DNA of 64,000 nucleotides from Tabrizicola sp. (GCF_016793705.1 NZ_JAEULO010000001.1:93238-157237); one strand, 5' to 3'; numbered from the stretch's first letter, positions 8,420 through 17,318 are shown. Program-made: numbers and translations. The notes: generated by a model not told the origin, from the letters alone.

Positions 8420-9352
8420 ATGAGATACTGGAAGCACATCCCGCCGCTTCGGGCGATGTTGGCGATCGAGGCCACAGCGCGGCTTGGTAGTTTCTCCAAA
8501 GCCGCAGCAGAGTTGAACATCACGCAATCCGCTGTCAGTCATTTGGTGGGTGAGACCGAGGCCATGCTCTCGACCCGGCTGTTCGAACGCGGCAGCAGGC
8601 CGGTGACCCTGACCGAGGTGGGGCGGCGCTATGTCGCTGCCCTGGTCTCGGGGTTGAACCTGATCGGAGCGGAGGGGGAGGCGTTGCAGCGCGTGAGGGG
8701 CGATGTGCTGACGGTCTCGTGCAACCTCGCCTATGCCAACTTCTGGCTTCTGCCGAAGCTGAAGGACTTCCACGCCCTGCGGCCCGATATCGTGGTGAAC
8801 ATGGTCACCGCCTATCAGGGCCTGCCCCCGCTGTCGGGTGAAATCGACCTCTCGATCCGCTTCGGAAAGGGCGATTGGGAGGGCTGCAGCGCGCGGCTTC
8901 TGTTCAGCGAGACCATCGTTCCAGTCGCAAGCCCGACCTACCTTGCACGCTCGGCGCCGATCCGGGGGGCTGCCGACCTTTTGGGCCAGCAGCTTCTGCA
9001 CGCCAGGGCCGATGACAAGGCCTGGTATGACTGGGAGCAGTGGTTCGATCATTTTGGGGTCGAGCGACCGAGGACTCTCCCCGGGCCGCTCTATGACAAC
9101 CACTTGATGATGATGCAATCGGCCCTTGCCGGGGGTGGTGTCGCTTTGGGCTGGATCGGCACGGCGACCGGGTTCGTGCAGGCAGGGCAGCTGGTCGAGG
9201 TCCTGCCCGAGAAGGTCGAGGTCCAGGGCGGCGTCTATCTTGTCCATCGCGACGACCGGGCGCTTTCGCCGGCCGCCGAGGTTTTCGCCGACTGGCTCGC
9301 GACCGTCCAGGCCTTGCCGATCGCCCGCCCGGCTCCATCCGGCGGGGGATAG
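8420..9352 (+). CDS. LysR family transcriptional regulator (GcvA-like)
   Basis: 310 residues. The N-terminus MRYWKHIPPLRAMLAIEATARLG and the helix-turn-helix SFSKAAAELNITQSAVSHLV (about residues 24-43) are of the GcvA/AmpR branch of LysR regulators. The effector domain follows (LTVSCNLAYANFWLLPKL). Its last 118 bp overlap the 3' end of the convergent carnitine dehydrogenase gene, so its C-terminal tail (after about residue 270) is encoded by the same DNA as the end of that gene. It could regulate the carnitine operon, but the genes are convergent rather than divergent. Confidence 0.88.
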   Translation: MRYWKHIPPLRAMLAIEATARLGSFSKAAAELNITQSAVSHLVGETEAMLSTRLFERGSRPVTLTEVGRRYVAALVSGLNLIGAEGEALQRVRGDVLTVSCNLAYANFWLLPKLKDFHALRPDIVVNMVTAYQGLPPLSGEIDLSIRFGKGDWEGCSARLLFSETIVPVASPTYLARSAPIRGAADLLGQQLLHARADDKAWYDWEQWFDHFGVERPRTLPGPLYDNHLMMMQSALAGGGVALGWIGTATGFVQAGQLVEVLPEKVEVQGGVYLVHRDDRALSPAAEVFADWLATVQALPIARPAPSGGG

Positions 9353-10743
9353 GCGGCGTGGGCAAGCTCCAACGTTTCAAGCGCCTTGGCGACATGCGGC
9401 AGGGGCGCGCAGACTCTGCGGGTCGCCAAATCCACATGCAGGATCATCACCTCGACCGTCGCGGCAAGCGTGCCATCGGTCTTCATGAAGCGGTGGAACA
9501 GGTGGGTCTTCTTGCCCTTTCCATGCAAAACCTGCGTGCGAACCGTTATCTCTTCGCCAGCGAGCAACTCGGCCAGATAGCGGACATGGGTTTCGGCGGT
9601 GAAGTGGCTGTGGCCGCCCGCGATATACTCCGCTGTCACGCCGCAGCGCTCCGTCAGGGTATCGGAGGCGTTTGAGGCGACCTCGACATAATGAGCCTCG
9701 TTCATATGGCCATTCGCGTCGATCCAGGTGGAGGGGATAACCCGCCGCGCCGTTACAGGCAGATTGGTGTCTTGCGGAAGGGACAATCTGACCTCATGCG
9801 CCCTGACGGCGGCGCCCGCGCCGGCCTGTCGCGGCTTCAAGGCGCGGATCAGGGCGACGAGGTTTTGATCCCGTGCCTGCTCCATCTGAGCAATCGTTCG
9901 GCCGCCGGATTGCGCGTCGGACTGGGTGGTGATCCGGCCGATCAGCTTGGCATCCAGCGCAGGCACGTCGGTCAGATGGGTGAGCGGATCAGCCAGGGTC
10001 GGGCCGAACTGCGCCAGAAAATGCGCCATCCCGGCCTCGCCGCCGGATAGGCGATAGGTCTCGAACTGGCCCATCTGCGCCATGCGCAGGCCAAAGCCGT
10101 AGAGGATCGCCTCGTCGATCTGGGCGGTCGTGGCTATGCCGTCCTTGACCATCCAGAGCGTCTCGCGCCAGATCGCCTCTTGCAGGCGGTTGCCAATGAA
10201 GCCTTCGATTTCTCGCGCCATCACAAGGGGATGCATGCCGATGCCGCGCATGATCTCGGCGGCGCGCAGGGGCAATTCGGAAGGTGTGACGTCGGTCCCC
10301 ACAATCTCGACCAGGGGCACGAGGTAGACCGGGTTGAAGGGATGGGCGACGATCAGACGTTCGGGATGGTGGCAGAGCGCCTGAAGCTTGCTCGGGATGA
10401 TGTTGGAGGTCGAGGAGGCGAGGATCGCGCCCTCGGTCATGTGCGGCTCGATACCGGCAAAGAGCGACTGCTTGATCGTCAACCGCTCCGGGGCGCTTTC
10501 CTGAACCCAATCGGCACCCTGGACCGCTTCGGCCAGGGTCGCGCAGAATCGCAGTTGGCCGGACGGCGGCAAGGCGCGATCGTAAAGGCCCGGTAGGCTG
10601 GCGCGGGCCTTCTGTAGCACCGCTTGCAAACGGGTTTCGGCCTCGGGAGCCGGATCCCATGCGCGGACGTCGTGGCCGTTCAAGAGAAAGCGCGCGGCCC
10701 AACCGGCGCCGATCACGCCGCAACCGACGATGGCGACTTGCAC
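9235..10743 (-). CDS. lcdH: L-carnitine dehydrogenase fused to thioesterase
   Basis: 502 residues in two parts. Residues 1 to about 320 are a 3-hydroxyacyl-CoA-dehydrogenase-like carnitine dehydrogenase: Rossmann loop GCGVIGAGW at 7-15, AHPFNPVYLVPLVEIVG near 140 and EIEGFIGNRLQ near 185. Residues from about 335 form a hotdog thioesterase (PSTWIDANGHMNEAHY). Carnitine dehydrogenase oxidises L-carnitine to 3-dehydrocarnitine with NAD; the fused domain resembles the betainyl-CoA thioesterase of the same pathway. It starts one base after the stop of the acyl-CoA synthetase gene, so it is in one operon with it. The last ~40 residues overlap the convergent LysR gene and look like an extension. Confidence 0.9.
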   Translation of the reverse strand: MQVAIVGCGVIGAGWAARFLLNGHDVRAWDPAPEAETRLQAVLQKARASLPGLYDRALPPSGQLRFCATLAEAVQGADWVQESAPERLTIKQSLFAGIEPHMTEGAILASSTSNIIPSKLQALCHHPERLIVAHPFNPVYLVPLVEIVGTDVTPSELPLRAAEIMRGIGMHPLVMAREIEGFIGNRLQEAIWRETLWMVKDGIATTAQIDEAILYGFGLRMAQMGQFETYRLSGGEAGMAHFLAQFGPTLADPLTHLTDVPALDAKLIGRITTQSDAQSGGRTIAQMEQARDQNLVALIRALKPRQAGAGAAVRAHEVRLSLPQDTNLPVTARRVIPSTWIDANGHMNEAHYVEVASNASDTLTERCGVTAEYIAGGHSHFTAETHVRYLAELLAGEEITVRTQVLHGKGKKTHLFHRFMKTDGTLAATVEVMILHVDLATRRVCAPLPHVAKALETLELAHAAYPPPDGAGRAIGKAWTVASQSAKTSAAGESARSSRWTR

Positions 10744-10744
10744 T

Positions 10745-12772
10745 TTACGCCTCCTTCGTGACGATCAGCGCGTCGACAGCAATGGCGCCCGAGGCGGTGA
10801 CGACGACGGGGTTGACGTCGATCTCGGTGACTCGGCTCCGCAGTGCGGCGCAGGCCTGTGAGAAAGCCGCAAGCGAGCGGGCAGCTGCCGCCATGTCGCG
10901 GGGCGCATCGCCTCGAACGCCGTCGATCAGCCGGGAGACCCTCAGCCGCCTGATCATAGCTTCGGCCTGAGCGTCACCAAACGGCGCGCGGGCGCATTGG
11001 CGTTCGTCGAAAAGCTCGACCAGCGTACCGCCCGGCGAGACCATGACCAAGGGCCCGAAATCCGGGTCCATGACGCAGCCGAAGGTCAGCTCGATGCCCC
11101 TTTCGACCATGGTTTGAACGATCACACTTGGCCCAAGACGGCGCGAGAGGTCGGCATAGGCGGTCGTGAGCCCGGCCATGTCGCGGAGGTTCAGGATCAC
11201 CCCGCCACTATCGCTTTTGTGGTCGATGCCCTCGGCCGTTTTCAGGACCAGCGGGAAGCCCAGGGTGCTGGCCGCTTCAGCAACCGCCGCCGCCGTCTGG
11301 CAAACTACACTTTGCACGGTGGCCATGCCGAAGCCGCACAACAGTTCAAGGCTGGCGAATTCGTCCAGTTTTGCGCGCAGTTGGCCGGGCCAAGGCGCAA
11401 CCTCGGGCGCCTCCCACTGGGGCGCATCGGCCCAGGCCTGCACCTTGCGCACCGCCGTCATCATCGTGGTCGCGCCGTTCAGATAGGGAACCTCAAGGTC
11501 CGCCAACTCATCCGCAAGCCGCCGGTTATGGGCAAGGCAGAAGCTGGAATAGACAAAACAGGGCTTGGTGGTCAGGGTGGGCAGCGACTTCGCAAGGTCC
11601 AGAAGGCCTGGCTCATAGACGTAATCGTCTCGGAAATCGGCCTCCAGCCCCAGCATCGAGACCTCCGGCGCATCGGCAAGCACCTTCAGCCCGCGTTCGA
11701 AGACCTTGGGAAATTCGTCGGTCAGGTCGGCGGCGCAGTCCTGCGGGTTCGAAGGCTCCAGTTCGGGCGGCAGAGCCGCGCGCAGGGCGGTCAAGGTCGC
11801 GGGTGACAGGCGCGCCAGGGGCGTCTGCGTCTCGCTGCCAAGGTCGACCTGCATTTCGCGCAAGCCGCCGCTGTCGGTGACGAGGCCGACCCCGCCCGGC
11901 CCTGGCTTGCGCCCCGAGGCGCACAACAGGGCGGTGTTCATCAGCTCGTCCACCGTGTCGACCGCGATGGCCCCACACTCCTCGAACACCGCCGCATAGG
12001 CCGCGTTCGACCCCACCAGAGCCCCGGTATGGGACCGCGCCAGCCGGGCACTTTCCTCGGTCCTGCCGACCTTGCAGATCACCACCGGCACGCCTTTCGC
12101 CCGCGCCAGCTTCAGCGCGTCGATCAGGCCCTGCGGGTTGCGGGCGGATTCCATGAAGACGGCGATGGCCTTGGTCGTCGCCCGCCCCGCCGCATGGGCG
12201 ATGTATTCGTCGATCGTGGCGCCGATTTCCTGCCCCGGCGAGACCATGAGGTCGAAGCGAAAGCGCGGGTCGTTCATGCCCAGGACCGTGAAGACGCTGC
12301 CGGAGTGGGCAATCAGGGAGATACCTCCGGGTTTCAGATGGCCGGCATCATAGAAGCTTGCCACGGCCCGCGACCTTGTGTTGATGAAGCCCATGCCAGA
12401 GCCGCCGCAGACCGGAATCCGGGCCTCTGCCGCGATGGATTTCAGGCGGTCCAGCAAGCCGTCCCCGTGGCAGGCATCAAAGATCACCGCCGATTTCGCG
12501 CCCTTGTCGATGGCACCTAGCAAAGCGCGTTCCAGGTTGGCCCCGCCGACGCCCAGCACCGCCACGTCCGGGGCGTGGTCCAGGTCGGACAGCGAGGGCA
12601 GCGCGGGCAGGCCCGTGATCTCGCCGCCCCGCGGGTTCACGAAGCTGACTTGGCCTTTGAACCCTGCCGACAAGGTCGCTTGCGCCAGCCGGGCCCCGAA
12701 AGACCCTTCGCGGTCCGAGGCCCCCACGACGACCATGGAGCGCGCCTCGAACATCGGGACAAGGCGGCTCAT
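10745..12772 (-). CDS. NDP-forming acyl-CoA synthetase
   Basis: 675 residues with the complete fused layout of ADP-forming acyl-CoA synthetases: CoA-binding Rossmann domain (RSMVVVGASDREGSFG at 12-27), two succinyl-CoA-ligase-like domains including the phosphohistidine loop ARSHTGALVGS, and a C-terminal ATP-grasp domain (LVLKTAEGIDHKSDSGGV). The reaction joins a carboxylic acid to CoA with ATP giving ADP. Between CaiD-like and carnitine dehydrogenase genes the likely acid is a betaine such as carnitine, crotonobetaine or gamma-butyrobetaine, whereas enterobacteria use an AMP-forming CaiC; this substrate is inferred. The start overlaps the hydratase stop (ATGA). Confidence 0.88.
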   Translation of the reverse strand: MSRLVPMFEARSMVVVGASDREGSFGARLAQATLSAGFKGQVSFVNPRGGEITGLPALPSLSDLDHAPDVAVLGVGGANLERALLGAIDKGAKSAVIFDACHGDGLLDRLKSIAAEARIPVCGGSGMGFINTRSRAVASFYDAGHLKPGGISLIAHSGSVFTVLGMNDPRFRFDLMVSPGQEIGATIDEYIAHAAGRATTKAIAVFMESARNPQGLIDALKLARAKGVPVVICKVGRTEESARLARSHTGALVGSNAAYAAVFEECGAIAVDTVDELMNTALLCASGRKPGPGGVGLVTDSGGLREMQVDLGSETQTPLARLSPATLTALRAALPPELEPSNPQDCAADLTDEFPKVFERGLKVLADAPEVSMLGLEADFRDDYVYEPGLLDLAKSLPTLTTKPCFVYSSFCLAHNRRLADELADLEVPYLNGATTMMTAVRKVQAWADAPQWEAPEVAPWPGQLRAKLDEFASLELLCGFGMATVQSVVCQTAAAVAEAASTLGFPLVLKTAEGIDHKSDSGGVILNLRDMAGLTTAYADLSRRLGPSVIVQTMVERGIELTFGCVMDPDFGPLVMVSPGGTLVELFDERQCARAPFGDAQAEAMIRRLRVSRLIDGVRGDAPRDMAAAARSLAAFSQACAALRSRVTEIDVNPVVVTASGAIAVDALIVTKEA

Positions 12773-13587
12773 CCCTTGAACTCCGGCGCACGCTTCTCAG
12801 TGAAGGCGACGGAGCCTTCGGTGAAGTCATCGGATTGGATCATGCGTTCGTAATGCGGCATGTCGCTTTTGCCGACCCAGGCGCGGCGGGTTGCTGCATG
12901 ACTGGCTTCGACCGAGGCATGGGCATATTTCCGCATGTATTCCTTCAGCGCCGGGGCCACCATCGGCGCGCCTTCGGCGATCATTCCGGCGATCTCGCGG
13001 GCATGGTCGATCAGGCGGTCCACCGGCACCACGTCGCGCACAAGGCCCCAATGCTTCGCCTCTTCGGCATACATTTTCCGCCCTGTCAGGATCAGGTCCA
13101 TCGTCACGTTGTAGGGGATGCGGTGGTGCAGCTTCTGGATCGCGCCGCCGTCGGGCAGGAAACCGCGCTTCATCTCGGGCAGCCAGAAATACGCATCCTC
13201 GGCGCAGACGATCACATCGCCGCCCAAGGCCAGTTCGAAGCCCCCGCCGATGGCACCGCCCGCCAAGGCCACGACGACCGGCTTGTAAAGGTCAAAAAAC
13301 TCCGGCAACCCACCAAGGCCCCCCGGGCCGAGGTCAAAGCCGTTTTCGTCGTCCCGGCTTTCCCCCGCCGCGAAGGCCTTCAGGTCCCAACCGGCCGAGA
13401 AGATGTTCTTCGCATTCCCCGCGCTGGAAAGGAGGCCGACCCGCAACTCCGCGTCGTCATTCAGCCGTCGGAAGGCAGCATACATCTCGCGGCTGAGCGA
13501 GAGGTTGATCGCATTGACCGGCGGGCGGTTCATGGAGACTTCCATGACCGGGCCGGCGACGGTGACATTCAATTGGGCGCTGCTCAT
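12769..13587 (-). CDS. enoyl-CoA hydratase family, carnitinyl-CoA dehydratase-like
   Basis: 272 residues from ATG 13587, preceded by AAGGCAGG; the frame reaching 13617 has no such signal. Crotonase fold: SAGWDLKAFAAGE near residue 65 and the oxyanion-hole loop GGAIGGGFELALGGDVIV near 112, together with GPGGLGGLPEFFDLYKPVV and AFTEKRAPEFKG at the C-terminus, closely resemble CaiD. CaiD interconverts L-carnitinyl-CoA and crotonobetainyl-CoA. The usual catalytic glutamate region reads WLPEMKRGFLPDGGAI. Coupled to the acyl-CoA synthetase gene by overlap and 125 bp downstream of the flavoprotein gene. A general enoyl-CoA hydratase is the fallback. Confidence 0.85.
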   Translation of the reverse strand: MSSAQLNVTVAGPVMEVSMNRPPVNAINLSLSREMYAAFRRLNDDAELRVGLLSSAGNAKNIFSAGWDLKAFAAGESRDDENGFDLGPGGLGGLPEFFDLYKPVVVALAGGAIGGGFELALGGDVIVCAEDAYFWLPEMKRGFLPDGGAIQKLHHRIPYNVTMDLILTGRKMYAEEAKHWGLVRDVVPVDRLIDHAREIAGMIAEGAPMVAPALKEYMRKYAHASVEASHAATRRAWVGKSDMPHYERMIQSDDFTEGSVAFTEKRAPEFKG

Positions 13588-13712
13588 GATCCTGCCTTCG
13601 GACAAAGGGGGAAGCACCCCCGGTTCTCGTGGTCTGGGCAGGATTTTCCGCGCGAAGCTGCGTCAGGGCAATGCGGTCAATCCGCATGATACAATGACGC
13701 TGTCTCATGATT

Positions 13713-15632
13713 TCAGAGTGTGGCGGCGGCCTTCAACCCGTCGTAGACCGCTTCTTCGGCGGTGCGTGGAGCCATGGCGTCGCCGATGGTCAGCACCTCG
13801 GCCAGGTCGGCAACCTGCGCGCGCAGGTCATCGGCCGGGCGGTGGCCGAGGCACATCACCACCGTTTCCGCCTCGACCTCGATGGCGGCACCGCTGGAAG
13901 TGTGCTGCAGGTAGACCATCCCCCCCGCCGCGCCGTAAAGCCTTGCGTAGGGCGTGACCGTGACGCCCAGGCCATGCAGGCGGGCGGCGATGTCGTCTCG
14001 GACGTAAAGCGGCAGCTGGCCGCCCAGCATCGGCGCGGTCAGGGCAAGCGTCACGCTGCAGCCCTGCTGAACCAGCGCCTCGGCGATGCCCGGTCCGATC
14101 CAGTCGGCGCGCCAATCGGCGACCAGCACGCGCCGCCCGGTCTTGGCGCCTTGCAGCACCCCCCAGGCCGTCAGCATTTGCACCGAGCCGTCCTCGGGCA
14201 GCTCTGGCACGTAAGGCACGGCGCCGGTGGCGAGGATCACGACATCGGGGGCCTCTGCCGCCACCGTCTCGCGGGTCACGCGGATGCCGCGTTTCACCCG
14301 GACCTGCGCCAGCTCCATCTCGCGCGAGAGGTTGGTGACGATGCCGCCGAACTCGGCGCGCCTTGGCAGAAGTTGCGCCAGACGCGCCTGGCCTCCCAGC
14401 TGCGCCTCGGCCTCGTACAGCGTCACTTCATGGCCGCGTGCCGCCGCGACCGCCGCCGCTTTCATGCCAGCGGGGCCTCCGCCGACCACCATGACCTTCT
14501 TGCGCCGAACCGCCGGGGACAGGGTGCCGAACCTCAGCTCTCGCCCGGTTTCGGGGTGCTGGATGCAGGATATCGGCAGGCCGCGGTGGAAGTGCCCGAT
14601 GCAGGCCTGGTTGCAGCCAATGCAGGCACGGATGTCGTCCAGCCGCCCGGCCTGCGCTTTCATGGGCATTTCCGGGTCGGCGATCAGTGCGCGGGTCATG
14701 CCGCACATGTCGGCCTGTCCCGCCGCGAGGATCGCCTCGGCCACCTGCGGCTGATTGATCCGACCTGCCACAAAGACCGGAACACCCACGGCCCACTTCA
14801 GCCGTGCCGAAGCCTCGGCCAGATAGCCCGCGGCGAAAGCCATCGGCGGGGCGATATGCACTGCGCCCCCCAGCGTGGCCGAGGTGCCGAGGGTGACATT
14901 CAGGTAGTCCACATAGGGCTCAAGCGTTTTGCAGGCAGTGTCGACCTCGTCGGCTTGCAGCCCCGCCTCTTCACGCTCGTCGGCCGAAATCCGCATGCCG
15001 ATGATGAAGCTCTCCGGCACAGCCGCCCGCATCGCCTGCAGACAATCGCGCAGGAACCTCGTCCGGTCCCGCCCCCAAGCATCGGTCCGCAGATTGACGC
15101 GGGGGTTCAGGAACTGCGCGGGGAGATAGCCATGCGAGGCCACATATTCGACCCCGTCAAACCCCGCCTTGGCCAGCCGTGCGGCCGAGGCCGCATAGCC
15201 CGCCACGATCTCGGCGATCATGCCCTCGTCCAGTTCACGTGGCATGACGTGAAAGCGCTCGTTCGGCACGACCGAGGGTGCCCAGGCCACCGCCAACAGC
15301 CCGTCCGCGCTTTCCATGATCTCGCGTCCCGGATGGAACAGCTGGCTGATGATCACCGCGCCCTCGGCATGGACGGCCTCGGCCAACGCGCGAAAGCCCG
15401 GGATGCAGGAGTCTTCCGTCGCCATCAGCAGGTGCGAGGTATAGCGCGCCGTCTCATGCACCCCCGCCACCTGGGTGACGATCAGCCCGACGCCCCCCTT
15501 GGCACGCGCCCGATGATAGGCGATCAGCGCTTCGTTCACCGTGCCATCCGTCGGCAGGGTTGTGTCATGCCCGGTCGACAGAATCCGGTTGCGGATCACC
15601 TTTCCCCGGATGGTCAGCGGCGAGAACAGCAT
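13713..15632 (-). CDS. FMN/FAD/[4Fe-4S] oxidoreductase, dienoyl-CoA reductase / DgcA-like demethylase family
   Basis: 639 residues from ATG 15632. Residues 1 to ~330 are an Old Yellow Enzyme-type FMN barrel (HPGREIMES at 100-108, ASHGYLPAQFLNP at 165-177). Cys337, Cys340, Cys344 and Cys356 (CIGCNQACIG ... SCIQHP) bind a 4Fe-4S cluster. A FAD/NAD domain follows with VVGGGPAGMKAA from residue 382. The family holds 2,4-dienoyl-CoA reductase, trimethylamine dehydrogenase and the N-demethylases DgcA (dimethylglycine) and stachydrine demethylase. In a carnitine-type operon, demethylation of a methylamine moiety is likely, but reduction of an enoyl-CoA betaine is a real alternative. Start is one base after the cupin stop. 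Confidence 0.87.
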   Translation of the reverse strand: MLFSPLTIRGKVIRNRILSTGHDTTLPTDGTVNEALIAYHRARAKGGVGLIVTQVAGVHETARYTSHLLMATEDSCIPGFRALAEAVHAEGAVIISQLFHPGREIMESADGLLAVAWAPSVVPNERFHVMPRELDEGMIAEIVAGYAASAARLAKAGFDGVEYVASHGYLPAQFLNPRVNLRTDAWGRDRTRFLRDCLQAMRAAVPESFIIGMRISADEREEAGLQADEVDTACKTLEPYVDYLNVTLGTSATLGGAVHIAPPMAFAAGYLAEASARLKWAVGVPVFVAGRINQPQVAEAILAAGQADMCGMTRALIADPEMPMKAQAGRLDDIRACIGCNQACIGHFHRGLPISCIQHPETGRELRFGTLSPAVRRKKVMVVGGGPAGMKAAAVAAARGHEVTLYEAEAQLGGQARLAQLLPRRAEFGGIVTNLSREMELAQVRVKRGIRVTRETVAAEAPDVVILATGAVPYVPELPEDGSVQMLTAWGVLQGAKTGRRVLVADWRADWIGPGIAEALVQQGCSVTLALTAPMLGGQLPLYVRDDIAARLHGLGVTVTPYARLYGAAGGMVYLQHTSSGAAIEVEAETVVMCLGHRPADDLRAQVADLAEVLTIGDAMAPRTAEEAVYDGLKAAATL

Positions 15633-15633
15633 C

Positions 15634-15975
15634 CTACAGCCCCGCCCTTGCCCGCCAATCGACCGGCGAGAGCGCATAGAAGACCGTCGCCCCCTCGCCT
15701 TCGTAGCGCAAAGGCGTATTGGCCGGCACCCAGAGGACATCGCCGGGCTCGCAATCATAGACCGTCTCGCCGACGCACAGGCGGAAATTGCCCTCCAAGG
15801 TCACGATCAGCTCGTCATAAAGCACCGTCCAGGCGATGGAACAGCCGTCGAACTTCGCGATTCCCGCCCCCATCGAGGAGCTGATCTCGGGCCCGACAAG
15901 GCGCGCGATCTGCCCGCCTTCGCCATAGGCGTCGAAGCGGCGCTCGGCAGCTTTGAACTGAACGATGCCAGACAT
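15634..15975 (-). CDS. small cupin-domain protein (EutQ-like)
   Basis: 113 residues, a single cupin barrel: AWTVLYDELIVTLEGNFRLCVG, then DCEPGDVLWVPANTPLRY. Only few metal-ligand histidines are present, so an enzymatic role is unclear; small cupins of this kind accompany ethanolamine and betaine pathways. The start at 15975 has a GGAGGAGATATGTC-like leader with a strong Shine-Dalgarno. It is the first gene of the minus-strand operon and faces the XRE-cupin regulator across the palindromic operator. Confidence 0.8.
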   Translation of the reverse strand: MSGIVQFKAAERRFDAYGEGGQIARLVGPEISSSMGAGIAKFDGCSIAWTVLYDELIVTLEGNFRLCVGETVYDCEPGDVLWVPANTPLRYEGEGATVFYALSPVDWRARAGL

Positions 15976-16017
15976 ATCTCCTCCAGGGAACTGTAGTTTT
16001 CGGCATATGAAATTTCT

Positions 16018-16050
16018 GAAAGTAAAGAATCAAGACGATTATTTACTTTC
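16018..16050. promoter_or_regulatory. operator candidate for the XRE-cupin regulator
   Basis: GAAAGTAAA (16018-16026) and TTTACTTTC (16042-16050) form a perfect 9-bp inverted repeat around 15 bp. It lies in an AT-rich island between the divergent cupin (start 15975) and XRE (start 16140) genes. A related direct element TAGTTTTCGGCATAT / TACTTTCGGCAAAT occurs at about 15996 and 16044. Position and symmetry fit a dimeric helix-turn-helix regulator controlling both directions. Confidence 0.6.
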
Positions 16051-16139
16051 GGCAAATTTTTCTGCCTGGATCGACGGGCGGTCCTTGTTTCGTCCAGCGG
16101 CGGGGCGCTAGATATCCAGGACCGAACCGGAGCCTAGGC

Positions 16140-16712
16140 GTGCCACAAGACGACAGCCCCGCCGCAATCCTTGGGGACCGAATCCGCGGCTTGCGCAAGC
16201 GGCGCGGCATGACCCTGGCCGATCTGGCCGCCAAGAGCCGCCTGTCGCCCGGCTATATCAGCCAAATCGAGCGCGACCTGGCCCAACCGTCGATCCCGGC
16301 ACTGGTGGCGCTGGCGGCGAGCCTTGACGTGACCGTGCAATGGTTCTTTTCCGGTCCTGGCGAGCCTCCGGCGGAAGAGCGCGGCTACGTCGTGCGCGCC
16401 CGCAACCGCCTGCGGATCGACTATGACACGGGCATCGTCGACGAACTTCTGACTCCCAAGCTTTCGGCCCAGGTCGAGATGATCCTCTGCCGTCTGCCTC
16501 CGGGCAGCGGCGCGAAGGAAGCCTACAGCCACAAGGGCGACGAGGTCGGCTTTGTGATGGCGGGCGAGATGGAGCTTTGGGTCGGCGACCGCCACTTTCA
16601 CCTCCACACTGGCGACAGCTGCTCTTTTGCTTCAACCGAACCGCACCGCTACCGCAACCCCGGCGCGGTCGAGGCTGTGATCCTCTGGGCCATCAGCCCC
16701 CCGGCGTTCTAG
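16140..16712 (+). CDS. XRE family regulator with C-terminal cupin domain
   Basis: 190 residues from a GTG start at 16140, with GGAG eight bases upstream. Residues ~12-68 are an HTH_XRE domain (RIRGLRKRRGMTLADLAAKSRLSPGYISQIER), and residues ~105-185 are a cupin (SHKGDEVGFVMAGEMELWVGDR ... HTGDSCSFASTEPHRYRNPG). This is the PuuR/SutR type, a repressor whose cupin senses a small ligand. Divergent from the cupin/flavoprotein/carnitine operon, it is the likely controller of it through the inverted repeat at 16018-16050. Confidence 0.9.
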   Translation: MPQDDSPAAILGDRIRGLRKRRGMTLADLAAKSRLSPGYISQIERDLAQPSIPALVALAASLDVTVQWFFSGPGEPPAEERGYVVRARNRLRIDYDTGIVDELLTPKLSAQVEMILCRLPPGSGAKEAYSHKGDEVGFVMAGEMELWVGDRHFHLHTGDSCSFASTEPHRYRNPGAVEAVILWAISPPAF

Positions 16713-16814
16713 GTGTCGGGACCCGTCTCACGGTGGATGTAGAGCATTTGCGCGCCGCGCATGCCGCCGTCGGATTGGAACGACTTCGACGGAAACTGTT
16801 GAAACGGCAGTTCC

Positions 16815-17318
16815 ATGGACGAGGATGACCTCGCGCTGATTGCGGCGAAGGGCCATGTCCATTCCAGCTGCTTCAGCTATCTCGAACCGGAACTGCCCCG
16901 CATACGTGCCGCCGCGCGCGGGGTGTCGTTCGACTTCTCCACTTTGCACGACCCGGCCTATCTGGCGCAGGTTTGCCCGCATGTCTCGACGGCTTTCCTG
17001 TCAGGAGCAGGCCTGGCCGATGCGGCAGTGTCGGAGCTGATCGCGCGGGTCCTTGACCTTGGACCGGACACCGTCTGCGTGACGCGCGGCGACAAGGGGG
17101 CAGTCTGGGCCAATGGTCAGACCCGCATCGAACAGCCAATTGTGCCCGCCACGGTGGTCGACACCATGGGCGCAGGCGATGCCTTCATCGCTGGCTACCT
17201 TGTGGCGAGACTGCGCGGAGATACTCCGGAAGAGGTTCTCCAATATGCCGCCTTCTGCGCAGCGAAAGCCTGCGGTTGGGAAGGCGCATGGGGCTATCCG
17301 CTCGCAGACATTCCATAG
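16815..17318 (+). pseudogene. C-terminal remnant of a PfkB-family sugar kinase
   Basis: The open frame (167 residues) matches only the C-terminal ~60% of a PfkB kinase of the fructoselysine 6-kinase type: HSSCFSYLEPELPRI, SFDFSTLHDPAYLAQ, VCVTRGDKGAVWA and the catalytic loop DTMGAGDAFIAGY with its base Asp. The N-terminal sugar-binding half is missing; in the same frame a TGA lies at 16800-16802, 12 bp upstream of the ATG, and upstream sequence up to 16712 shows no kinase homology by eye. Without the N-terminal half it should not be an active kinase. Lies next to an IS5 remnant. Confidence 0.7.

Noticed and set aside
13707-15884. 725-codon plus-strand frame opposite the flavoprotein gene
   Set aside because: Shadow of the minus-strand FMN/FAD oxidoreductase; composition Arg/His/Gly-rich, no motif.
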